A DNA stretch of 14,577 nucleotides, from contig DASPUU010000106.1 in assembly GCA_035622755.1 (NCBI GenBank), positions 1-14,577 on the forward strand, in the 5' to 3' direction. A program made the position numbers and the translations under genes. Shown in pieces: positions 6,554 through 12,783 of the stretch; within the stretch, counting starts at the first letter, position 1, and the number at the start of each line of letters is the position of its first letter. The notes below the pieces were generated by a model. The model was not told where the DNA came from, searched no databases, and saw nothing but the letters and a program-made list of their open reading frames with translations. The stretch comes from JADGRA01 sp035622755. Its GTDB lineage: Bacteria; Myxococcota; Myxococcia; Myxococcales; Myxococcaceae.

Positions 6554-8266
6554 TTGAGCGTCCACGACCAGCTCACCCGGGCCTTTGCCGACGCCCTCGC
6601 CCGCGCGCTGGCGCTGGGCGTCGAGGACGTGCTCCAGGCGGTGAAGCCGGCCGAGGCCGAGCACGGCGACCTCACCTTCCCCACCTTCTCCCTCGCCCGG
6701 ACCCTGAAGAAGGCGCCGCCGGCCATCGCCGCCGAGCTGGCCGGCCGGGTGACGGTGGCCGGGATGACCCTGGCCGCCGCCGGCCCGTACCTCAACGCCC
6801 GCTTCGATGCCCTCCCCTTCTCCGCCGAGGTCCTGGCCGAGATCCGGACCGCCGGCCCGAGCTATGCCTCGGACCACTCGGGCGCGGGAAAGACGGTGGT
6901 CATCGACTACAGCTCCCCGAACATCGCCAAGCCCATCGCCTACCACCACATCCGGACCACGGTGCTCGGTCATGCGCTGGCCAATCTCTACCGGCACGCG
7001 GGCTGGCGGGTGGAGGGCATCAACTACCTCGGCGACTGGGGCAAGCAGTTCGGCCTGGTGGCGGTGGGCTTCGGGGCGTTCGGCGACCCGGCCCGCAAGG
7101 GAGACATGGCTCACCTGGTGGACGTCTACGTCCGGGCCAACGCCCGTGCCGAGCAGGACCCGGCCTTCGATGCCGAGGCGCGCGCCCTCTTCCGGCGCAT
7201 GGAGGAGGGCGATCCCGAGGCCCTCCGGGTCTGGAAGGACTTCCGGGATGCCTCGCTGGCCGGCTTCGAGCCCATCTACGCCCGCCTCGGCATCCGCTTC
7301 GAGCACGTCGAGGGCGAGAGCCGCTATCAGGGCCGGATGGAGAAGGTGATCGAGGAGATCGCGCGCACCGTCGGGGTGCGCGAGAGCGAGGGCGCGCTGG
7401 TGGTCGACCTCCCCTACGGGGAGAACGAGCCGCCCGTCCTCCTCAAGAAGAGCGACGGGAGCACGCTCTACGTCACCCGAGACCTGGCCGCCGCCGAGGA
7501 CCGGTGGGAGCGCTTTCACTTCGACCGCTCCCTCTACGTGGTGGCCCGCGACCAGTCGCTCCACTTCGCCCAGGTGTTCCGGGTGCTGAAGGCGATGGGC
7601 AAGCCCTGGGCGGACCGGTGCCTGCACGTGGCCTTCGGGCGCATCGCCGGGATGGCCACCCGGAAGGGTCAGCTGGTGATGCTCACCGACGTCCTCGACG
7701 AGGCGCATGCCCGGGCGCTGGACAAGGTCCAGGAGAACGTGGCCGGCGGCCGCATTCACACCGACGAACCGGACACGCTCGCCGAGCAGGTGGGTCTCGG
7801 CGCCATCGTCTTCGCCGACCTGCGCAACCGCCGGAACACCGACTACACCTTCGACTGGGAGGAGGTGCTCGCCTTCGAGGGGCACACCGGGCCCTACCTC
7901 CAGTACGCCCACGCCCGCAGCTGCAGCCTGCTGGTGCGCGGCGGCGGGGCGCCCGGGCCCGTCGATGCCTCCGTCCTCACCCTTCCCGAGGAGCAGGCGC
8001 TGGTCCGGAGCCTGGCGCTCTTCCCTCGCGCGGTCCGGTCGGCGGTGGAGGCGGACGAGCCCTCCTTCGTGGCCACCCATCTGCTCGAGGTGGCCGCCGC
8101 CTTCAGCCGCTGGTACACGCTCGGCAACCAGGACCGCTCCAAGCGGGTGCTCGTCGACGACGATCCCCGCCTGCGAGATGCCCGGCTGGCGCTGGCTGAC
8201 GCGGTGCGCATCACGCTCCGGACGGGCCTGACACTCCTCGGCATCCCGGCGCCCGAGAACATGTAA
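6554..8266 (+). CDS. argS: Arginyl-tRNA synthetase
   Basis: Class I synthetase that charges tRNA-Arg using ATP and arginine. The product has 570 residues, normal for bacterial ArgRS. An N-terminal Add-1 tRNA-binding domain (about 1-85) is followed by the Rossmann core. The segment SSPNIAKP (120-127) and INYLGDWGKQFG (156-167) are diagnostic of ArgRS. The usual HIGH position reads AYHH (129-132), and the KMSKS-region block reads GMATRKG (366-372); both signatures are degenerate. The C-terminal DALR anticodon-binding domain begins near 445 (GPYLQYAHAR) and ends LLGIPAPENM. The start is TTG at 6554, because no ATG or GTG occurs nearby in frame. The gene follows the HEAT-repeat stop by 4 bases, with only a distant GAGG. 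The stop is TAA. Confidence 0.96.
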   Translation: MSVHDQLTRAFADALARALALGVEDVLQAVKPAEAEHGDLTFPTFSLARTLKKAPPAIAAELAGRVTVAGMTLAAAGPYLNARFDALPFSAEVLAEIRTAGPSYASDHSGAGKTVVIDYSSPNIAKPIAYHHIRTTVLGHALANLYRHAGWRVEGINYLGDWGKQFGLVAVGFGAFGDPARKGDMAHLVDVYVRANARAEQDPAFDAEARALFRRMEEGDPEALRVWKDFRDASLAGFEPIYARLGIRFEHVEGESRYQGRMEKVIEEIARTVGVRESEGALVVDLPYGENEPPVLLKKSDGSTLYVTRDLAAAEDRWERFHFDRSLYVVARDQSLHFAQVFRVLKAMGKPWADRCLHVAFGRIAGMATRKGQLVMLTDVLDEAHARALDKVQENVAGGRIHTDEPDTLAEQVGLGAIVFADLRNRRNTDYTFDWEEVLAFEGHTGPYLQYAHARSCSLLVRGGGAPGPVDASVLTLPEEQALVRSLALFPRAVRSAVEADEPSFVATHLLEVAAAFSRWYTLGNQDRSKRVLVDDDPRLRDARLALADAVRITLRTGLTLLGIPAPENM

Positions 8267-8288
8267 GAAGCTCCCCTCGAGCGCTGTC

Positions 8289-10847
8289 ATGGACACCGCC
8301 CTGGCCGAAAGCGACGCGAGGGCCGAAGATCTGCTCCGGCGGGACTTCGGACCCATCGGGCGCTGGCTGGCGCGCCGCTACTTCTCGCACGTCCGGTTCC
8401 CGCCCGAGGCGGAGCTGGAGCTGCGGTCGCTGTTCGAGCGGGGGACGGTGGTGCACGTCCAGCGCACCGGCTCCTGGGTCAACTTCCTCTACCTCGCCTG
8501 GGCGCTCGTCGTCCGGGGCATGCCTCCCTTGCGGGCGGTGGTCAACCTCCGGCGCTGGCTGGTGCGGCCCTTCCGCCGAGCCGCCCAGAGCGGAGACTGC
8601 GCCCTCCGCTTCGCCCATGCCGAGGCGAGGCACGGCTCGTCGCTGGTCTTCCTCCAGTCCACGGCGCTCGGCCGGGCGCTGGGACGCCCCGGCCGGGACG
8701 ATCCCTTCCCGGCGCTGGTGGCCCTGGCACGCCGGTCCGAGCGTCCGGTGTTTCTCGTCCCCGAGCTCTTCGTCTGGGAAAAGTGGGCCGTGCGGGTCAA
8801 GCCGGCCTGGGCAGACTACGTCTTCGGAAGCCCGGAGGCGCCCGGCTTCCTCCACTCGGTGCTCGCCTTCTTCCGCAACTACCGGCGGGCCCAGTTCCGG
8901 GTCGGCCAGCCCATCGACCTCGCCGCCCTGGTGAAGGCCGAGGCCGAAACCCCGGACGCCGTGCTGGCCCGCAAGGTCCGCAGCACGCTGCACGTGCACC
9001 TGGCCGCCGAGACCCGCACCGTCTTCGGCCCCCCCTACAAGCCGCCCGAGCGAGTCATCGACGAGACCCTGCGCGACCGTGCGCTCCGGCGGAGCCTGCA
9101 GATCACGGCCGAGACCTCCGGCCGCCGCCTGGAGTCGGTCCAGCGCCAGGCGCGCCGCGACCTGAACGCCATCGCCGCCCGCCTCCACCCTACCGTCCTG
9201 GCGGTGGCCACTCCCCTCATGAATCTGGTCTTCCGGTTCATGTACGACGGCATCGACGTCGACGAGGCGGGGCTGGACCGGGCGATGCGCGCCGCGCAGG
9301 GGGCACCCATCGTGCTCTGCCCCTGTCACAAGAGCCACGTCGACTACCTGGTCCTCTCCTGGGCGATGTGGCACCGCGGCTACCAGGCTCCGCTGGTGGC
9401 GGCCGGGGCCAACCTGTCCTTCTTTCCGCTCGGCCCCTTCCTCCGGCGCTGCGGCGCCTTCTTCCTGCGGCGCACCTTCGGCGGGGACAAAGTCTACACC
9501 GCCACCTTCCGCGCCTACGTGCGCAAGCTGGTCCGCGACGGCGTCCACCAGGAGTTCTTCCTCGAGGGCGGACGCTCGCGGACCGGGAAGCTCCTTCCGC
9601 CCAAGCTCGGGCTCCTCACCTGGGAGGTGGAAGCCATCCTCGACGGCGCGCGCGACGACCTGGCCTTCGTCCCCATCTCCATCGATTACGAGAACGTCGT
9701 CGAGTCGAAGAGCTACTCGGCCGAGCTCCTCGGCGCGGAGAAGAAGCCGGAGGACCTCAAGGCCCTGCTCTCGGCCCCGCGGGTGCTGGCCCGCCGCTAC
9801 GGGAGGATCCACGTCACCTTCGCCCCTCCGGTTCGTCTCCGCGAGCTGATGGCGGCCCGTGGCCTGTCCGCGGCCGAGCCGGTCGGCGAGGAGCAGAAGC
9901 GGACCCTGGTGCGGGCGCTCGCCTACCGGATTCTCTACGACATCACCCGGGTCTCCACGGTGACGCCCCAGGCGCTGGCCGCCACCGCCCTGCTCGCCTA
10001 CCGCGGACGTGGCATCGCCGCCGGCGAGCTGGCCACCCGGGTGGAGGTCCTCCGCCGGGTGGCGGAGGGTGAGCAGGTCCCCCTCTCGCCAGTGCTCCTC
10101 GGCGCCCCCTCCGACCCCGCTCGCCCCGGGCCCATCCAGGAGGCGCTCGCCGGCTTCGCCCGCGAGGGAGCGGTGCGCATCACCGAGGCCCGCGGCCAGG
10201 CCATCTACCAGGTCGACGAAGACCAGCGGGGGGCGCTGGTCTTCTACAAGAACAACCTCATGAACCTGCTCGCCTCCCGGGCGGTGGTGGCTGCCGCCGT
10301 CCGGTCCGGCCCTCCCACCGACACCGTCGCCGCGGTCGAGGCCCGGGCGCTGTTCCTCTCGCGCCTCTTCAAGGTGGAGTTCCTCTACCGGGTGGGGATC
10401 CCCTTCGAGGAGATCTTCCGCGAGAGCAGCGAGGCACTCGTCCGCGAGGGGCTCCTGGTGCGCGCCGGCGACGCGCTGGCCATCGCTCCGCGCCCCGAGG
10501 CGCGCGACACGCTCGAGTTCTACGCCGAGCTGCTCCGCGACTTCCTCGAGTCCTACCTCCTGGCCGCGCTGACCCTCGAGGACGTCGCCTCGGCCGGCAC
10601 GCTCGACCGCCGGGCCTTCATCCGCGCTGCGTTGGAGGTGGGAAAGGCCGAGTACCTGGCCGGTCGCATCCAGGCCAAGGAGTCGCTCTCGCGGACGAAC
10701 ATCGAGAACGCCATCTCCTACTTCGTCGACTTGCGGATTCTCCAGGGCACGGAGAAGCGCTTCTCCCTCGGGCCGAGCCACGCCGCGGCCTCCGAGCGCC
10801 GCGCCCTGGCCGACGAGATCCGGCGCTTCCTCTCCCCGCGGGGCTGA
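8289..10847 (+). CDS. plsB: Glycerol-3-phosphate 1-O-acyltransferase (PlsB type)
   Basis: Membrane-associated enzyme making 1-acyl-glycerol-3-phosphate from glycerol-3-phosphate and acyl-ACP or acyl-CoA, the first step of phospholipid synthesis. Its 852 residues compare with about 807 in E. coli PlsB. All four acyltransferase blocks are present: HKSHVD (347-352, the H-x4-D catalytic pair), GAFFLRR (389-395), EGGRSRTGK (426-434) and VPISIDY (461-467). About 300 residues precede them and include SSLVFLQST and RPVFLVPELFVWEKW, and a long C-terminal helical region follows, as in PlsB. The ATG at 8289 lies 22 bases after argS with a weak ribosome-binding site. The stop lies one base from the convergent stop of the thioredoxin-like gene. 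Acyl donor preference cannot be inferred. Confidence 0.93.
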   Translation: MDTALAESDARAEDLLRRDFGPIGRWLARRYFSHVRFPPEAELELRSLFERGTVVHVQRTGSWVNFLYLAWALVVRGMPPLRAVVNLRRWLVRPFRRAAQSGDCALRFAHAEARHGSSLVFLQSTALGRALGRPGRDDPFPALVALARRSERPVFLVPELFVWEKWAVRVKPAWADYVFGSPEAPGFLHSVLAFFRNYRRAQFRVGQPIDLAALVKAEAETPDAVLARKVRSTLHVHLAAETRTVFGPPYKPPERVIDETLRDRALRRSLQITAETSGRRLESVQRQARRDLNAIAARLHPTVLAVATPLMNLVFRFMYDGIDVDEAGLDRAMRAAQGAPIVLCPCHKSHVDYLVLSWAMWHRGYQAPLVAAGANLSFFPLGPFLRRCGAFFLRRTFGGDKVYTATFRAYVRKLVRDGVHQEFFLEGGRSRTGKLLPPKLGLLTWEVEAILDGARDDLAFVPISIDYENVVESKSYSAELLGAEKKPEDLKALLSAPRVLARRYGRIHVTFAPPVRLRELMAARGLSAAEPVGEEQKRTLVRALAYRILYDITRVSTVTPQALAATALLAYRGRGIAAGELATRVEVLRRVAEGEQVPLSPVLLGAPSDPARPGPIQEALAGFAREGAVRITEARGQAIYQVDEDQRGALVFYKNNLMNLLASRAVVAAAVRSGPPTDTVAAVEARALFLSRLFKVEFLYRVGIPFEEIFRESSEALVREGLLVRAGDALAIAPRPEARDTLEFYAELLRDFLESYLLAALTLEDVASAGTLDRRAFIRAALEVGKAEYLAGRIQAKESLSRTNIENAISYFVDLRILQGTEKRFSLGPSHAAASERRALADEIRRFLSPRG

Positions 10848-10848
10848 T

Positions 10849-11349
10849 TCAGCGGGCCGCCGTCGCTGCCGGCGCGAGCAGGCGCTCGGCCCTGGCGCGG
10901 AGCTCGGAGCGCGAGGCGATCCCGCTGATGCGGCCCACCACCCGGCCCTCGGCGTCGACGAAGACCGTCGCCGGGACGGAGTCCAGGTCGAGCGGCGCGA
11001 GCACCTCGCTCTCCACCGTCGCCACCGGCAGGGTGAGCCGGAGGCGCTCCATCGCCACCCGCACTCTCCGGGTGTCGCTCTCGAGCGAGACAGCCAGGAA
11101 GCGGACCGGCTTGCCCCCCAGCTCCTCCGCCACCCTGTTCAGCTCGGGCAACTCCCGAGCGCAGGCCGCTCAGGTGGGTAACCAGAAATTGACCACCCAG
11201 CGGCTGCCGCGCATGTCGCCGGCGGTGAGCCGCTCGCCGGAGAGGGTGCGGACGGCGAAGCCGGCCGGCAGGGGCCGGGGGGGATAGGCTCGCTCCCGGC
11301 AGCCCCCGGCGAGGCCGGCGGCGACGACGAGGAGAAGCAGACGACGCAT
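10849..11349 (-). CDS. Predicted selenocysteine-containing TlpA/thioredoxin-like lipoprotein (in-frame TGA at 11170-11172 read as Sec)
   Basis: A 166-residue envelope thiol-disulfide oxidoreductase if TGA codon 60 is read as selenocysteine. The N-terminus has RR, a hydrophobic core and LAGGC, a near-canonical lipobox with Cys17 as lipid anchor. The redox segment is NFWLPT-Sec-AAC-ARELPEL (residues 54-70), matching NFWxTWCxxC of the TlpA/ResA family with the first catalytic cysteine replaced by TGA. The fold continues downstream: FLAVSLESD (beta strand), and SVPATVFVDAEG with the cis-proline expected in thioredoxin folds. Both halves are in one frame and all family landmarks survive. Its terminal stop is also TGA. 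The ATG at 11349 has no strong Shine-Dalgarno. A recent nonsense mutation is the alternative, but the exact position and the adjacent hairpin argue against it. The gene stands alone, convergent with plsB and divergent from the CPBP gene. Confidence 0.82.
11134..11165 (-). promoter_or_regulatory. Candidate bacterial SECIS hairpin
   Basis: In the mRNA, GCUCGGG (11160-11154) pairs perfectly with CCCGAGC (11148-11142) around a five-base loop, AGUUG. A lower stem CCUG (11165-11162) with CAGG (11137-11134) can extend it across an asymmetric internal loop (1 and 4 bases). The loop G falls 18 bases after the UGA, close to the spacing of the G-U pair of loop bases recognised by SelB in E. coli fdhF. 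The stem needs GCT for Ala64 and the loop uses TTG for Leu67; both codons are uncommon among the genes here, suggesting the sequence is kept for structure. SelB binding is inferred. Confidence 0.7.
11170..11172 (-). other. Candidate selenocysteine UGA codon (Sec60)
   Basis: TGA on the minus strand replaces the first cysteine of the thioredoxin-type CXXC, giving U-A-A-C. The codons after it (GCG, GCC, TGC, GCT, CGG, GAG) continue the family sequence without a shift. TGA terminates many other genes in the window, so this is not a reassigned genetic code; readthrough would need the Sec machinery and a local SECIS. Confidence 0.8.
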
Positions 11350-11433
11350 CGTGGCGGAGATGGGTGAAGAGGCTTTCACAGCGGGCCGGGCGGTGGCAAG
11401 TTCCGGCCCGAGCCTCCGCTGTGCAACCGCACG
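11350..11433 (+). promoter_or_regulatory. Divergent intergenic region with a GC-rich dyad
   Basis: This 84-base gap lies between the divergent starts of the thioredoxin-like and CPBP protease genes and should hold both promoters. No convincing -35/-10 pair is visible on either strand. It contains an inverted repeat, GGGCCGG (11383-11389) and CCGGCCC (11403-11409), with a 13-base centre. It could be an operator or an RNA hairpin in either leader, or chance in GC-rich DNA. Confidence 0.35.
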
Positions 11434-12546
11434 ATGCTCGACCCGCGCCCGCCCGTTGACCCCTCGCGCCTGGCGTGGATCACCGTTGGGGGGTGCCTGG
11501 GGGCGCTCTCCCTCGGACTCCTCCTCCAGATGCTGAGCATGCCGGTGGGGCTGTGGTTCACCGAGGTCTTCGGCCTGCTGGCGGTGGCCTGGGCGCTCAC
11601 CCGGTGGAGCGGCCGGGCGCCGGCCCGGTACGTGAGGCTCACCTGGCCCGGGCTCCCGGCCGTCCTCTTCGCCGCCGGCCTGGGCATCGCCAACTACGTC
11701 GGGCTGGCCATCCCGCTCCAGGGGCTCTCCCGGAGCCTGTTCCCCGCCGACTGGCTGGAGAGCTTCGACCCGACGCGCGCCATCCTCCAGCAGTCGCCGG
11801 TGGACCTCTGGCTGACCGCCGGGGCGGCGGTCCTCGGCGCCGCCGTCTGCGAGGAGTTCACCTTCCGGGGCGTGGTCCAGCAGGGGTTCTCCGCCGACGC
11901 CCCGCACGCCGGCCAGGGCGTGGTGCGCGCAGCGCTCGTCTTCGGCCTCTTTCATTTCAATCCGGTCAACTTCGTCGCCCTGTTCGAGATCGGCGTCTTC
12001 CTCGGCCTCCTCTTTCGTCGCTCGGGCTCGCTCGTCCCGGGCATCGTCGCCCACGGCACCCAGAACGCCCTCGTCCTGGCCGTCCTCCTGCGCGAGCGGG
12101 ACCTGCCCCCGTCCGCCGGCGAGGAAGGCTGGCGCACCTACGTCGGGCTGGGGGGGATGGGCATGGTGGCGCTGGTCATGCTCCTCCTCTTCGCGCGGCG
12201 CTTTCCCGCGGTCTGGGGGCGGCCCCGCCCGGTGCCCGCCGTCCGGGAGCGAGTGCCTCTGACCCGCGCCTTCGCTCCCTGGCTGGTCGCCGCCTCGGCC
12301 CTGCTCCTGGCCTGGTCGGCGGTGGACCGGCGTGGCATCGAGCTGGGCGTGGCCGACCTGCGCATCCCGGTCCCGCTGGCCCGCGACACCGAGAGCGAGG
12401 CCCTCCGTGTCGCCCGGGCCAAGCTCGACGCCCTCCGCCTGCGAGTGCGCACCGGCCAGGCGCCGCTGCGCGAATACCTCGAGAGCCGCCGGGCGCTGGC
12501 CGAGTCCCTCAACGAACCAACACCCATGCTCCAGCGAGCGAAGTGA
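11434..12546 (+). CDS. CPBP-family intramembrane metalloprotease
   Basis: A 370-residue polytopic membrane protein of the CPBP/Abi (CAAX protease and bacteriocin-processing) family. Hydrophobic segments lie near residues 12-35, 40-56, 72-95, 127-140, 163-178, 180-195, 205-220, 237-255 and 281-297. The family motifs are intact: EEFTFRG with Glu140, Glu141 and Arg145; FGLFHFN with His174; and HGTQNA with His207 and Asn211. These residues form the glutamate-histidine metal site of the Rce1-like fold. An unusual tail of about 70 residues (300-370), charged and largely helical, follows the last membrane segment; its role is unknown. The ATG at 11434 gives a short soluble N-terminus. Members process peptides or regulate membrane proteins, but the substrate here is unknown. 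It converges on the small gene at 12568. Confidence 0.88.
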   Translation: MLDPRPPVDPSRLAWITVGGCLGALSLGLLLQMLSMPVGLWFTEVFGLLAVAWALTRWSGRAPARYVRLTWPGLPAVLFAAGLGIANYVGLAIPLQGLSRSLFPADWLESFDPTRAILQQSPVDLWLTAGAAVLGAAVCEEFTFRGVVQQGFSADAPHAGQGVVRAALVFGLFHFNPVNFVALFEIGVFLGLLFRRSGSLVPGIVAHGTQNALVLAVLLRERDLPPSAGEEGWRTYVGLGGMGMVALVMLLLFARRFPAVWGRPRPVPAVRERVPLTRAFAPWLVAASALLLAWSAVDRRGIELGVADLRIPVPLARDTESEALRVARAKLDALRLRVRTGQAPLREYLESRRALAESLNEPTPMLQRAK

Positions 12547-12567
12547 GGCCCCCTCCCTGGCGGCCCC

Positions 12568-12783
12568 TCAGGCGGGCTGCCAGCGGCGGACGCGGAGCAC
12601 GGGGCCGACCATCGCCGTGGTTGCCGCGCCGGCATCGAGCTCGCCCTCGACCACCACCCGCGCTCCCTCGCGGAGCAGGTCGCCCCCGGCTCCGAGCAGC
12701 TGGTACGTCCGGCCGTCCTCGGACTCGAGCGTCCAGGCGCCGGCCCCCAGGTCACGGAAGACGACCCTCCCGGTGACCTTCAA
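12568..12783 (-). CDS. Small beta-rich (possibly OB-fold) conserved-looking protein, function unknown
   Basis: A 71-residue protein, MKVTGRVVFRDLGAGAWTL at the start and WQPA at the end. It alternates short strands and glycine turns: GRVVFRDLG, AWTLESEDGRTYQLL, LLREGARVVVEGELD, MVGPVLRVRRW. This pattern of five strands, with a 'VxVxG' core and a 'VGPVLxV' end, resembles small OB-type barrels; the fold is inferred and I do not recognise a named family. The start is a TTG at 12783-12781 that overlaps the subtilase stop (TTGA), with GAGAAG just upstream, so it is probably made by translational coupling. The open frame extends further upstream, but only as a shadow of the subtilase. It has no signal peptide or membrane segment. 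Being co-made with the membrane protease suggests a link, not proven. Confidence 0.7.
   Translation of the reverse strand: MKVTGRVVFRDLGAGAWTLESEDGRTYQLLGAGGDLLREGARVVVEGELDAGAATTAMVGPVLRVRRWQPA

Noticed and set aside
8211..10781. Long minus-strand open frames opposite argS and plsB (up to 856 codons), and similar frames opposite dnaJ and fusA
   Set aside because: They are antisense shadows produced by GC-rich third positions. Their translations are rich in Arg, Gly, Pro and Ala with no family motifs, while the opposite strand encodes clear enzymes.
10834..10843. CCCCGCGGGG palindrome at the plsB end as a bidirectional terminator
   Set aside because: It could form only a minimal loop and has no T-tract on either strand; it is inside plsB coding sequence.
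10849..11172. Reading the thioredoxin-like region as a broken gene or two separate genes
   Set aside because: The frame is unbroken apart from the TGA, which sits precisely at the catalytic cysteine with a SECIS-like hairpin behind it. No other disabling change is seen. Kept only as the alternative explanation.
11170..11172. TGA as tryptophan through a reassigned genetic code
   Set aside because: TGA terminates rpsL, rimI, dnaJ, plsB and other genes here at the expected protein ends, and tryptophan does not fit the CXXC position.
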